Source of the DNA: CAYNWT01 sp964450955
Lineage (GTDB): Bacteria > Planctomycetota > Planctomycetia > Planctomycetales > Planctomycetaceae
Reading direction: 5' to 3'
Length of the DNA stretch: 64,000 nucleotides
NCBI GenBank assembly: GCA_964450955.1
Contig: CAYVFI010000002.1
Span: 244,305 to 308,304 of the forward strand
Below, in pieces: positions 52,072 to 63,924 of this stretch. How positions within the stretch are numbered: position 1 is the stretch's first letter; each line of letters begins with the position of its first letter. The position numbers and the translations under genes are program-made. The notes below the pieces were generated by a model, which saw nothing but the letters and a program-made list of their open reading frames with translations, was not told the DNA's origin and made no database searches.

Positions 52072-55000
52072 CTAGCGTCCGCCGCGACCTCCTCCGCCGC
52101 CACCACCGCGCCCACCGCGTCCGCCACCGGTTGCTCCGCCACGACCACCAGTGGCGCCACCTCGCCCTGTGGCTCCTCGGCCCGTTGTGTTACCACCGAA
52201 GCCGCCACCAAATACGCCGGCTGCTCTTAGCTGATTAAGCCGATCCTGCTGAGCCCTCGCCGCGTCTGTTTGAGTAGAAGTCGTATTTCCGCGACGGTTC
52301 GTACTGCTGCCGCCATTCATCTGGGCTCGAGGTAGCATAGAAGTAATGGTCTCGACCGCCTTCTTGGCGTTAGCACTTCTCAGCGTGAAGATCTTGATTC
52401 CCGGCTTCGCTTCAGCCACAAACTGATCCATCGATTCACAAACACCACGAACTTCCTGGTAAACCTGTTCGCTGCACGAACAGTAAATGCGGTTGCTGTT
52501 TTGATCGATCGTAATTGCCAGTCGAACCGGAGTCGTCTGGCCGCGACCACCGCCGCCACCACCGCCGCCCATCAACGCGCTGAATGGGTTGTTCGACTGC
52601 GCGCCCTGCGCCCGTTGTGGTTCAAGGTATGTCTTAAACAGTTCTCTGACCTTGTCGCCTACCGTCGTCGCATCTGCGTGCTTCAGGTGGATAGGAGCTC
52701 GGGGGGTCAAAGCACGGCCGGACTGGGGCAGTTCAGACATATCCAGAACTCGCAACATCTCTTCAACCTCGCCAACCAGGTAGGGCGGCCCTGCAACCAT
52801 GAGCGAGTTGGCTCGAACGTCCGGAACAATCCGCAGTGACTGGGGACCGGTACCAATTGTGTTCAAACCAGTCATATCCATCAGCGAGCTACCGAAGCCA
52901 GACAGACCGCTTGTCAGGCCACCCATCATGCTGCCCGAATCGGTTGCCGTATTGGAAACAGAACTGGTCGGAAACAACTGTTCCAACATTGCGGCCGCTT
53001 CAGTGCAATCAGCCGACGTGAGATAGAAAATGGTCCAGCTATTCCGAACCGGCATGGTTTGGTTAAGCGTGTCCATGATGTCTTCAGCACGAGCCAAAGC
53101 GGCGGTGTCGTCTGAACTGACAATGAGCGTATCGCCCTGATATGTCACCATGACTTCTGGCTTTTCCGGATCACCAACCATCTTTGTCTCCGCCCTGGGA
53201 GATCCAGAGAGGGCACTAAACTGATTCAGCAGTTCAGCATTTTCCTGTTCGTCATCCTGAAACAAAGCGGTAAACGCGTAGGCTGCAGATGACGAATTCA
53301 TTGTCGTACGCGACTTCGTCCCGCTACCCGCAGCCGGTGCTTGCGGAGCGGGCTGCGATGGCCGGAATGATTCCTGCAAGTTGCGGCCAGGGATGACAGA
53401 GTCCTTAACCGGGCTCTGTCGCGATGGGATCACCAGTCGAATTGGATTTGCTTTTGGTGCTGACATCAGCTCCTGCATGATCCGCATCACTCGCTGCGGA
53501 TCCCGGCCACCCATGGGGAACTGTCTGGTTGTCCCCTTCGCCATCTGCGTCTTAGGGCGCCGTGTGCCATCTTCACCAATGTCTGATAAAACGGACTTAA
53601 TCTGGTTGAGCTGGTCTGAGTTACCGCGACAAATCAGTCGCTGATTGTATGGGTCTGCCTGAATCACCGGACCACCATCTGCTTCTTTGGCGAACATCGT
53701 GGTCAGCATTTGCTGGGCCTGCAACACGTCCATTTCGTGCAAGTGGATCACAGCAGTCGCACCATCGCCGCCACCGCCCTGATCCAGTTTTGCAATCAGC
53801 TGCCGGATCTCGTCGTGTTCTCTGGGTATCGCCTTGATGTGCAGTTTTTTGGCCCGCACATCTTCATTAACAATCCGGCCGGGCATCAGAATCTCAATGG
53901 TCTTACCAACCTCGGTCACGTTGGAAGCCGTCATCGTGTAGACCTCCAGAACCGGAACGTTGCTGTTGCGACCACCCAGCATATTGCCGAGTGCATCTTC
54001 GTTGACATCAATGGCCGCAAGGATCTCGTCAACTCGCTTCAACTGTTGCGATGTCGCTGAAATCAGCAGACTGTTGGTTCGATTGTCAGGAGTGACGGTC
54101 AGTTCCGTCGCCTGCGTTGTCGTCCGTCGGGAACGGTTCTCTGAAACGTTTGTTGCTGACGGTGGTAATCCAAGTTGCTGCCGAACCAGCACACTGGCCT
54201 CGTCAGCTCCCATGTTCTTGATCGCGAACTGCCTGAAGACAATCTTGCCGGTCGATTCATCAATGATTCGCTTCACCTTACGCAGATTGCTGCACAGGTC
54301 TGTCACGATCAGAGTGTTAGAACCAGTCAAAGCCGCGATCCGAACAAACGGGTACGGGTCAAGCATCAGGTCAACTTCGCGAGCAACCTGCTCGACATCG
54401 CCGCTCTCCATCTTGAAAGCGACGGTTAGCAGTTGGTTGTCGATGTCCGAGTAATCTTCAATTAGCTTTTCTGGTGACACTTCCGGAACAAGACTTGGCG
54501 GCAGTCCATCATCGAACTTCCACACAATCATGAAGTTATCCTTCTGAACCGTCAGATAACCTTCGCGAAGCAGCGAACCGTTCATGATGTCCAACGCCTT
54601 TCGCGGCGTGTACTTCGTTGAATCGGTGTGAGTGAAACTTCCCGGCGGAGTCGCATGCATATCCAGCGTCAGGTTAGCGCGGTCGGCGAAGACCTGCAGA
54701 ACCATGGACCATGGAGCCCCTTTGCTGTTGAACGAAAACGGCTTGTCGCTGTTGTCTTCGTTCTCATCTTCATCAGCTGGGCCAAACGAAATCGAAGCTG
54801 GTTCGGTTGAAGCCGTCGATGTTCCCGCGGCAGCAGGAGAACCCGTACCGCCTCGACGGCGCGGCGAGTTGGACGCGACTGCCGACACGCTGGCATAGCC
54901 ATCCCAGGCCTTGCGTTGATCAGCAGACAGGTTCGCCAGAGTCGCCACATCCAGCTTGGCTTCGATTTTCTGGCGCTCTTCGCGACTTGATGCAGCCTGT

Positions 55001-55506
55001 AGTTCTTTCAGATAGTCGCTGCTCCGCCTCTTCGCGCGACGGTCTGAGAGAGATTTCTTGATCTTCTCTTGCTGCTCTTTAGATAGCTTTAATTGACTTG
55101 CGACTGAGCTTTGCAGCAACGACGAAACACCGTCCCGCTTGATCAGCAGTCCGCTAAGCTTCTGCTTTTGTTCATCGCTTAGAATTTCGTACGCCTTCGC
55201 GGATGCGTCTTCGCGCATTTTCACGGTGTTGGTTTTGTACGACTCACGAATCGCATCTTTGGCCGCGTCGTCTTTGGCGTCCCGCAGTTCGCCCAACATC
55301 TTCCTGAAGTCAGGCTTCGCGTTCTTCGAGACTTCGTCCAGATCTTCGATCTGCTTGTCACTCAGACCCAGACTCTGCTGGACAGACTCTTTCTTGAGTT
55401 CGCCAAGTGTGCTGTTAGTGCTCTGGGATACAGCTTGTGCACCAATAAACGAAATCACCGACGCGGTGGCAATCCCTGCGAGAATTGAGCGACGAACTGA
55501 GCTCAT
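52072..55506 (-). CDS. GspD-position protein: extended secretin N-domain stack without a recognisable barrel
   Basis: 1144 residues from the ATG at 55506; the frame upstream of it is not used. Residues 1-28 are a signal peptide. Residues 30-205 are charged helices with Spy/LTxxQ-like text (EILSDEQKQKLSG, LKLSKEQQEKIKKSL, ANLSADQRKAWDGY). An N0-like domain lies at about 256-331. Then at least seven N1-type modules (about 358-416, 422-501, 518-576, 584-645, 659-815 with an insertion, 823-922, 937-1027) each run from a hydrophobic strand to an Asn-x-Leu-ILVT/SLLIS/ANSLMVAG strand and a helix. The usual secretin C-domain (about 200 residues ending near VPxLGDIPxLG) is not present; the protein ends in an RG-rich tail. 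An outer membrane pore must come from elsewhere or by another fold. Confidence 0.88.
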   Translation of the reverse strand: MSSVRRSILAGIATASVISFIGAQAVSQSTNSTLGELKKESVQQSLGLSDKQIEDLDEVSKNAKPDFRKMLGELRDAKDDAAKDAIRESYKTNTVKMREDASAKAYEILSDEQKQKLSGLLIKRDGVSSLLQSSVASQLKLSKEQQEKIKKSLSDRRAKRRSSDYLKELQAASSREERQKIEAKLDVATLANLSADQRKAWDGYASVSAVASNSPRRRGGTGSPAAAGTSTASTEPASISFGPADEDENEDNSDKPFSFNSKGAPWSMVLQVFADRANLTLDMHATPPGSFTHTDSTKYTPRKALDIMNGSLLREGYLTVQKDNFMIVWKFDDGLPPSLVPEVSPEKLIEDYSDIDNQLLTVAFKMESGDVEQVAREVDLMLDPYPFVRIAALTGSNTLIVTDLCSNLRKVKRIIDESTGKIVFRQFAIKNMGADEASVLVRQQLGLPPSATNVSENRSRRTTTQATELTVTPDNRTNSLLISATSQQLKRVDEILAAIDVNEDALGNMLGGRNSNVPVLEVYTMTASNVTEVGKTIEILMPGRIVNEDVRAKKLHIKAIPREHDEIRQLIAKLDQGGGGDGATAVIHLHEMDVLQAQQMLTTMFAKEADGGPVIQADPYNQRLICRGNSDQLNQIKSVLSDIGEDGTRRPKTQMAKGTTRQFPMGGRDPQRVMRIMQELMSAPKANPIRLVIPSRQSPVKDSVIPGRNLQESFRPSQPAPQAPAAGSGTKSRTTMNSSSAAYAFTALFQDDEQENAELLNQFSALSGSPRAETKMVGDPEKPEVMVTYQGDTLIVSSDDTAALARAEDIMDTLNQTMPVRNSWTIFYLTSADCTEAAAMLEQLFPTSSVSNTATDSGSMMGGLTSGLSGFGSSLMDMTGLNTIGTGPQSLRIVPDVRANSLMVAGPPYLVGEVEEMLRVLDMSELPQSGRALTPRAPIHLKHADATTVGDKVRELFKTYLEPQRAQGAQSNNPFSALMGGGGGGGGRGQTTPVRLAITIDQNSNRIYCSCSEQVYQEVRGVCESMDQFVAEAKPGIKIFTLRSANAKKAVETITSMLPRAQMNGGSSTNRRGNTTSTQTDAARAQQDRLNQLRAAGVFGGGFGGNTTGRGATGRGGATGGRGGATGGGRGGRGGGGGGGRGGR

Positions 55507-55923
55507 AACGTTGCTTCCGGTAGCAATGAAGGTGGGTTTTGGGGGGAGGACTTTGTGGAACGCTGTCCAATCGTAGATGCCCGCCAGCGGGTATTCCACG
55601 TTGATTTTTGCTGCATCCTGAGCATTTTAAACGATTTACGTCGTTTTGATACTCAAGGTTACAGCTTGACAGAAACCTGATCTCCCTTATGTCAGGACCG
55701 TGTTCACCACAATCTCTAACCCCTTAAACACAACTCGACAGCAATAGGGCTGCACTTTTTCTGTTTCCGCCGGAATCCCTTAGCGCGCGAAACCCGAGTA
55801 CCGGTAGGTTGGGGTTTTTCAACATCCACACCCTGACCGGCAGACTCACTAATAGAAAAAGCAGTAATCCCGCTAGGGAAAGATCAGGCTGTAGAACCGG
55901 CCCAATCGGGCTCCCGACCCGCG
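55507..55923. other. Intergenic region upstream of the secretion operon
   Basis: About 417 bp between the operon start and the stop of the next gene. An AT-rich block around 55624-55631 (minus-strand TAAAAT) could be part of the operon promoter, but no convincing -35/-10 pair with normal spacing was found. There is no coding frame, repeat or RNA gene that I can support. Confidence 0.4.
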
Positions 55924-56838
55924 CTACGGCAGGACCAGATCCACAGTGACCGGTAGATGGTCAGAACCGGTCCCTTTTCCCACCCGAAAATCCACCACGC
56001 CAATTTCCGACGAAACCAGAACATGGTCGATTGGAATCACCAGCACAGGCCGCTGGGTTGGCCATGACGGTAAAATCCCAAACCCACGCCGTGCGCTTAT
56101 CAGCCCGCTGGCTTGCAAAGTGTCGCGCATGTGAGGTGACCATGGACTGCAGTTCAAGTCGCCTGCAACAATTAACGGAACACCAGCCGCGGCAGACCGC
56201 TTCTGAGTCGCCACAATCGAACGTAATTGGCTGTTACGTCGGTTTGAATTCCGTTCGCCCATCGGCGGCAGTGTGTGCGCAGCTAGCACTGTCGTTTTAC
56301 GGCCGTTAACGCCGACGGTGGCTTCGATCCACGGCACCTGGCCAATCAACTTTGTTTCAACCGCCTCCAATGGGAACCGGCTAAATATCGCCATCCCAAA
56401 TGCGTCCTGCCGCGCCACGGTTTGCGAATGTGGGTACACCTCACGGAGGCTCTTCAATTTCGCTGCCCACGAAGTCGTCACTTCCTGAAACACAACAATG
56501 TCTGGCTGTTCTGCACTTACCGCACCCAGAACCGCGTCGTAGTCCGAATTGCCAGCGTAGACATTGACCGACATGAGTCTTAGGTTCGAATTAGCGTCCG
56601 AATGCTGAGACGTGTCCAACCACTGAGGGGAAATCTGCCACAGCAGCCAGACGAATATCAAAAGGCCTGCAGCGACGCGTCTCTTTTTTTTCCTGAACCC
56701 AAACCACACAATCGGCCCAGCCAGAATGACGAGGTACTGGACCTGGAAGTGACTAAACAAATCCAGGAACCACCACAAACGACCACACTCGCCGGCCACG
56801 ATACCCGCTACAATCAACACCAACGCCGCCTGGGCCAT
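55924..56838 (-). CDS. Membrane-anchored endonuclease/exonuclease/phosphatase family protein
   Basis: About 304 residues from the ATG at 56838; a TTG at 57021 would add 61 residues but would overlap the divergent hisC start by 57 nt, so the true start is uncertain. Two or three transmembrane helices come first (AALVLIVAGIVAGECGRLWW, YLVILAGPIVWFGF, AGLLIFVWLLWQIS), with a basic linker. The catalytic domain then shows the EEP metal-binding pattern: SVNVYAGNSDYD, DIVVFQEVTTSW, MAIFSRFPLEAVE, AAHTLPP, GDLNCSPWSPHM and TGSDHLPVTVDL. All key Asn, Glu, Asp and His residues are present. The catalytic face is likely periplasmic. Substrate unknown. Confidence 0.86.
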   Translation of the reverse strand: MAQAALVLIVAGIVAGECGRLWWFLDLFSHFQVQYLVILAGPIVWFGFRKKKRRVAAGLLIFVWLLWQISPQWLDTSQHSDANSNLRLMSVNVYAGNSDYDAVLGAVSAEQPDIVVFQEVTTSWAAKLKSLREVYPHSQTVARQDAFGMAIFSRFPLEAVETKLIGQVPWIEATVGVNGRKTTVLAAHTLPPMGERNSNRRNSQLRSIVATQKRSAAAGVPLIVAGDLNCSPWSPHMRDTLQASGLISARRGFGILPSWPTQRPVLVIPIDHVLVSSEIGVVDFRVGKGTGSDHLPVTVDLVLP

Positions 56839-56964
56839 CCGGTCCAGCGCGGCGCGAACCAGTGGCTCTTTGGCCGGGTCTTTTCTTTTTCGAATGTCTG
56901 GAATGTCGCGGACGATTGTGTCCTTTCCGGAGTTCGTATTTAACGCGATAGAGCAAGCAGTCTG

Positions 56965-58038
56965 ATGGACATCGTTCGGCCAGCCATTACATCCATTCGC
57001 GGCTACGTGCCCGGTGAGCAACCGCAGACCGACGGCTGGCTGAAGCTAAACACAAACGAGAACCCGTACCCAGCGTCGCCCATGATAGCCGACGCGATCA
57101 ATGCGGCCATCACCAAAGGGCTGCAGGTCTACCCCGACCCGCATGCAACATCGTTTCGCAAAGCCGCCGCCGAAGTTTACAACGTCGATCCCGACTGGAT
57201 CCTGCCAGCCAACGGCAGCGATGAAAACCTAACTATCCTGCTGCGCACATTTGTCGAACCGCACGACACCATCGCCTTCCCGTACCCCGGCTACGTCCTG
57301 TACGACACACTCGGGCGCATTCAGGGCTGCAACGTCGAACCCATTCTCCTGGACTCCGACTGGAACCTGACCGATGGCGCACGGCAGCTTGCCGAACAAG
57401 CGAAGCTGGTTTTGCTGCCCAACCCCAACTCACCGTCCGGAACCTTCATGGACGGCGCGGCCATCGACGCGTTGATTCCAAAGCACGGCCTGCTGGTGCT
57501 GGACGGAGCGTACGCGGACTTCGCAGATTCTCCACAACAGCCAGCCGAGTTCCTCAATCCAACGCGTCAACACCGCGTGGTGTTTACTCGAACTCTCAGC
57601 AAAAGCTACAGCCTGGCAGGACTCCGGTTCGGTTTCGCCATCGGGCATCCCGATCTCATCGCCCAGATGGGCAAAGTCAAAGACAGCTACAACTGTGACG
57701 CCCTCGCCATCGCAGCCGCCACAGCCGCTATGAAAGACCAGGATTGGATGCTTGCGAATCGAGCGAAAATTCTGGCAACACGCACGCGAGCCCAGACGGC
57801 GTTTTCTGAGCTAGGCTTTACCGTGACACCGTCTGAGGCCAATTTCCTGTGGATGACCCACCCCAACGGCGAACACAAACGGATCTACGAACAGTTGAAG
57901 GAACGCCAAATTCTCATCCGCTACATGCAGTTTCCACTTGTGAAGCGGGGTGAGAACGACTTCGATGGGCTACGAGTCACAATCGGAACCGACCAGGAAA
58001 TTGACTCGTTGCTGTCTGTCCTCCAGGAAATCATTTAA
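56965..58038 (+). CDS. hisC: Histidinol-phosphate aminotransferase
   Basis: 357 residues; PLP-dependent step of histidine synthesis. The N-terminus MDIVRPAITSIRGYVPGEQP with KLNTNENPYPASP is diagnostic. The rest shows NGSDENLTILLRTFVEP, FPYPGYVLYDTLG, LPNPNSPSGTFMD, DGAYADFA, the PLP lysine in TRTLSKSYSLAGLRFGFAIG, and a C-terminal RYMQFPLVKR with LRVTIGT. Length and order are normal. It is followed after 12 nt by hisB, which suggests a two-gene operon. Confidence 0.96.
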   Translation: MDIVRPAITSIRGYVPGEQPQTDGWLKLNTNENPYPASPMIADAINAAITKGLQVYPDPHATSFRKAAAEVYNVDPDWILPANGSDENLTILLRTFVEPHDTIAFPYPGYVLYDTLGRIQGCNVEPILLDSDWNLTDGARQLAEQAKLVLLPNPNSPSGTFMDGAAIDALIPKHGLLVLDGAYADFADSPQQPAEFLNPTRQHRVVFTRTLSKSYSLAGLRFGFAIGHPDLIAQMGKVKDSYNCDALAIAAATAAMKDQDWMLANRAKILATRTRAQTAFSELGFTVTPSEANFLWMTHPNGEHKRIYEQLKERQILIRYMQFPLVKRGENDFDGLRVTIGTDQEIDSLLSVLQEII

Positions 58039-58050
58039 CGAGAACCAGCC

Positions 58051-58638
58051 GTGGCACGCACTGCCGAAATACGACGCGAAACATCCGAAACCCAGATTGA
58101 ACTCCGTATCAACCTTGATGGTTCCGGCCATGCCGACATCGACACGGGTGTTGGGTTCCTGGACCACATGCTGACCCTGTTCGCGGTCCACTCACTGTGC
58201 GACCTTGAGGTTCAAGCCAACGGCGACACACACATCGACGATCACCACACCGTCGAAGACATCGGCATTTGCCTGGGCCAAACCATCCGAGACGCCGTCG
58301 GCAACAAAGCCGGCATCGTCCGCTACGGCCACATGACACTGCCAATGGACGAAACCCTGGTCACCGTCGCGCTGGACCTAAGCGATCGACCACTCATGGT
58401 CTTCAACGCCGAATTCCAAACCGAAAAAATCGGCGAGTTCGACACGCAGTTGGTCCAGGAGTTTTGGCAGGCCGTCGTTTCCAACGCCCGCATGAACTAC
58501 CACGTCGTGCTGCACCACGGCAGCAATAGCCACCACATCGCGGAAGCCATCTTCAAAGCCTCCGCCCGAGCCCTCCGCACGGCCATCTCAAACGACCCCC
58601 GCCGCACCGGCGTCCCCTCATCCAAAAACGCGCTTTAG
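58051..58638 (+). CDS. hisB: Imidazoleglycerol-phosphate dehydratase
   Basis: 195 residues with a GTG start at 58051, 12 nt after hisC. The manganese-binding signatures are GVGFLDHMLTLFAVHSLCDL, DDHHTVEDIGICLGQ (HHxxED) and LHHGSNSHHIAEAIFKASAR, with the usual two-fold internal repeat. It is the monofunctional type without the histidinol-phosphate phosphatase domain. Together with hisC it supplies the middle steps of histidine synthesis; the other his genes are not in this window. Confidence 0.96.
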   Translation: MARTAEIRRETSETQIELRINLDGSGHADIDTGVGFLDHMLTLFAVHSLCDLEVQANGDTHIDDHHTVEDIGICLGQTIRDAVGNKAGIVRYGHMTLPMDETLVTVALDLSDRPLMVFNAEFQTEKIGEFDTQLVQEFWQAVVSNARMNYHVVLHHGSNSHHIAEAIFKASARALRTAISNDPRRTGVPSSKNAL

Positions 58639-58684
58639 GCGTCTTTGGTGACCACACCGCGCTTGGTCTCGATGGACGCGGCAC

Positions 58685-58907
58685 GCAAAGTAGCCGTCAC
58701 GCTCCGTCGTGACGCGGCACGACAGCATGCACTCGCCAAAACCAAAGCAACTCCGATCGAACCAGCCATGTTGGATGATTGAGCATTGGATGAGTGAGCA
58801 TCTGAGGGGATCGCGGATTGAATGATCACTCTCCGGGCAACCTAAAACTTCCGTTTGGACGCCCCACTGCGCTGCTCATCACGACGGAGCGTGATGGCTA
58901 CTTTCGC
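58685..58907. repeat. Inverted repeat pair, about 29-bp arms
   Basis: The left arm (58685-58712, GCAAAGTAGCCGTCACGCTC and on) is the complement of the right arm (58879-58907) with one mismatch and one 1-nt indel. Each arm holds a small hairpin TCACGctccgtCGTGA. The about 165-bp interior has no convincing gene (a 64-residue minus-strand frame there has no recognisable content). The structure is that of a small MITE-like or REP-pair element. The remainder of the 58639-59050 interval shows nothing else. Confidence 0.65.
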
Positions 58908-59050
58908 TTCGCGGTGCGACCATCCGTCCGCTCGTGTCTAACCAGGAATTGAAGGACATCGTTGCTATGCTAACTCGTGGACGCGCGGAAGCTTCACAGC
59001 AGTTTCCATAAGAACGGACCCAGGCAATAACCGGGCACATCAAAGCGACG

Positions 59051-59575
59051 CTACCTGCGTTCTCGCACGCCGATCCACCAAAATACACCGGTCGTCATGA
59101 GAATCGGAGTGGCGACCATCAGTAGGTTGAATCCGAACCCCTGCGTCGCCTGCCAAAAGCTTGCAGCTGCCTGGCCGCCGTTGGCACCCAATCCGGGAAT
59201 CAACAAAAGCAGCGCAAGGAACACAGAGATCCCCAGCGCGGCTAGAAACAATGTTCGGCCGTTTAACGTACCGCTGCGGTGTAACGAAAATGCCACCGGC
59301 ATCCCAATGATAAGCACGGCGACGTAAGACAGCACGACACCGAAGCTCAGCAAAAGCATTGGAATCACGACGATCCCAACAGGTGTCCCTGTACTACTGG
59401 GGTCGTGAAACAGCAGCCCACCGAAGAAGACCAATGGCGCCGCAATGATCGGGAAGACGGGTGATGCGAACCAAAACGCTCGCCACAACCGCTTCTTTTC
59501 GAGCGCCGCTTTCGATAGCGGATCACTTTCCGGTTCAACCGGTGGCTGGTAGGGATTCTCATCGCGGGGTGTCAC
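59051..59575 (-). CDS. Small membrane protein, third gene of the PSD1-DUF1501 operon
   Basis: 174 residues starting with GTG at 59575, whose GTGA overlaps the stop of the DUF1501 gene by 4 nt. The N-terminus MTPRDENPYQPPVEPESDPL is the NPYQPP type of polar stretch common at the start of planctomycete membrane proteins. It is followed by four hydrophobic helices (for example VFPIIAAPLVFFGGLLF, LFLAALGISVFLALLLLI, and FNLLMVATPILMTTGVFWWI). No functional motif. The coupling suggests cotranslation with DUF1501, though such pairs are not always functional partners. Confidence 0.72.
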   Translation of the reverse strand: MTPRDENPYQPPVEPESDPLSKAALEKKRLWRAFWFASPVFPIIAAPLVFFGGLLFHDPSSTGTPVGIVVIPMLLLSFGVVLSYVAVLIIGMPVAFSLHRSGTLNGRTLFLAALGISVFLALLLLIPGLGANGGQAAASFWQATQGFGFNLLMVATPILMTTGVFWWIGVRERR

Positions 59576-61077
59576 GAGATGACATCTTTGATCACATGGC
59601 CATGTACGTTGGTCAGACGACGTTCTAAACCGTTGTGGTAAAACGTCAGCCGTTCATGATCCAGCCCCATCAGGTGCAGGATTGTCGCGTTGAAGTCGTA
59701 CACGGTTGTCTTATCCACAGCCGCTTTAAACCCGAACTCATCGCTCTCGCCATAGCTCATCCCTGCCTTCACCCCGGCTCCGGCCAGGAAGCACGTGAAC
59801 GCATTCGGATTGTGATCGCGACCGGTTCCGTTTGATTGCAGGAACGGCATCCGGCCGAACTCAGTTGCCCACACGACCAGCGTATTCTCCAGCATGCCGC
59901 GTTCTTTCATGTCGGCCAGCAAGGCGGCCGTCGGCTGATCCATAATCTCAGCCTGCAGCGCGTGCGTTTCGGCAATCTTCGAATGCGAATCCCAGTTCGT
60001 CACACCGTTGCCGCCCGATGGATCACTGCCGTTAAACAACTGGACGACTCGAACACCCTTCTCCAGCAGTCGCCTGGCAAGAATGCAGTTCCGCGCGTAG
60101 TGACCGCGAAGTTCGCTGCCGCCTTCGACACCGTATGCTTTAAGTGTTGAAGCTGTCTCACCTGACAAATCCATGACATCGGGCACTGACGTTTGCATCT
60201 TGCCCGCCAGTTCGTAGCTGGCAATCCGGCCCGCAAGGTTCGCATCACCCGGGTACTTTTCAAGATGCTTCGCGTTCAGTCGCTCCAGTAGCTCAACAGT
60301 CTTCTTGTCTGAACTCGCCGACAGCGAACCAGGTCGGTGTAGATTGTTGGGCGGGTTCTTTGCGTTGAAGTCGGTTCCCTGAAACGCCGCCGGAAGGAAC
60401 CCGTTGCCAAAATTATTCTTACCGCTTCGGGCAAGCCCGCGCGGATCATTGATCGCCACAAACGCCGGCAGTTCCTGGTTCTCTGTCCCGAGCGCGTAAG
60501 TGACCCACGAACCGAACGACGGAAAACCTTCCATCGTAAATCCGGTGTTCATGAAATTCTCACCCTGCGGATGCGCGCTGGTGTCTGTTGTGAGCGCGTG
60601 CAGGAAGCAAAAGTCATCGACCTGCTTCGCCAGGTTCGGCAACAGGTCTGAAACCATCTTGCCGGTCTCGCCGCGAGGTTTGAAGTCCCAGAACGGCTTG
60701 GCAATGTTCCCACTGGGTCCCTCAAACGTGACCGCTGGCAAACCCGGCGGCTTCTGCCCATGCAATTTGAACAAAGCCGGTTTGTAGTCGAACGTATCGA
60801 CGTGGCTGACAGCCCCCGGGCAATAGATCACCAGCACCTGCTTCGCCGGCACATCAAAGTGCGCCTTCCGCGCGGCGTATGGGTTGTTGGGATCAATGTT
60901 TGGCCGAAGCGGAGCCTCACCGCTGACAGTCTGTGGCTTATCGTCGGCCAACAGCCCATCACCATCCAGCATGCTGGCCAGCGCTAGTCCCGCAGTAGAA
61001 AGCCCGGCCGTTCCCAGAAATCCGCGGCGGTTCAAAAGGAACCGGCCTTGCGGGGAAAGTTGTTCTGCGTCGTTCAT
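59572..61077 (-). CDS. Tat-exported DUF1501 domain protein (sulfatase/phosphatase-like fold)
   Basis: 501 residues. The N-terminus NRRGFLGTAGLSTAGLALAS is a Tat signal. The body is DUF1501: VLVIYCPGAVSHVDTFDYKP, SDLLPNLAKQVDDFCFLHAL, TTDTSAHPQGENFMNTGF, YALGTENQELPAFVAI, YARNCILARRLLEKGVRVVQ, NWDSHSKIAE, VVWATEFGRMPFLQ and NPNAFTCFLAGAGVKAG. The family is an alkaline-phosphatase-like fold that nearly always follows a PSD1 (DUF1549/DUF1553) gene, as here. Its role is unproven but is thought to concern degradation of sulfated or complex polysaccharides. Confidence 0.93.
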   Translation of the reverse strand: MNDAEQLSPQGRFLLNRRGFLGTAGLSTAGLALASMLDGDGLLADDKPQTVSGEAPLRPNIDPNNPYAARKAHFDVPAKQVLVIYCPGAVSHVDTFDYKPALFKLHGQKPPGLPAVTFEGPSGNIAKPFWDFKPRGETGKMVSDLLPNLAKQVDDFCFLHALTTDTSAHPQGENFMNTGFTMEGFPSFGSWVTYALGTENQELPAFVAINDPRGLARSGKNNFGNGFLPAAFQGTDFNAKNPPNNLHRPGSLSASSDKKTVELLERLNAKHLEKYPGDANLAGRIASYELAGKMQTSVPDVMDLSGETASTLKAYGVEGGSELRGHYARNCILARRLLEKGVRVVQLFNGSDPSGGNGVTNWDSHSKIAETHALQAEIMDQPTAALLADMKERGMLENTLVVWATEFGRMPFLQSNGTGRDHNPNAFTCFLAGAGVKAGMSYGESDEFGFKAAVDKTTVYDFNATILHLMGLDHERLTFYHNGLERRLTNVHGHVIKDVIS

Positions 61078-61149
61078 ATCAGTCTCAAAGTTCGTAGTAC
61101 CGCCTTCAGGCGGAAAGCCGCATCCAAACTCCGCGTTGAACCAATCGCC

Positions 61150-63924
<2,775 letters not shown>

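Noticed and set aside
52072..52160. RG-rich tail of the GspD-like protein as an RNA-binding RGG box
   Set aside because: The protein has a signal peptide and should be periplasmic, so a glycine-rich linker is the simpler reading.
55640..55700. TTGACA on the plus strand near 55665 as an operon promoter
   Set aside because: It points away from the secretion operon and there is no gene on that strand to serve.
58635..58829. 64-residue minus-strand frame after hisB
   Set aside because: It lies over the left arm of the inverted repeat, has Ser/Ala-rich unpatterned composition and no RBS.
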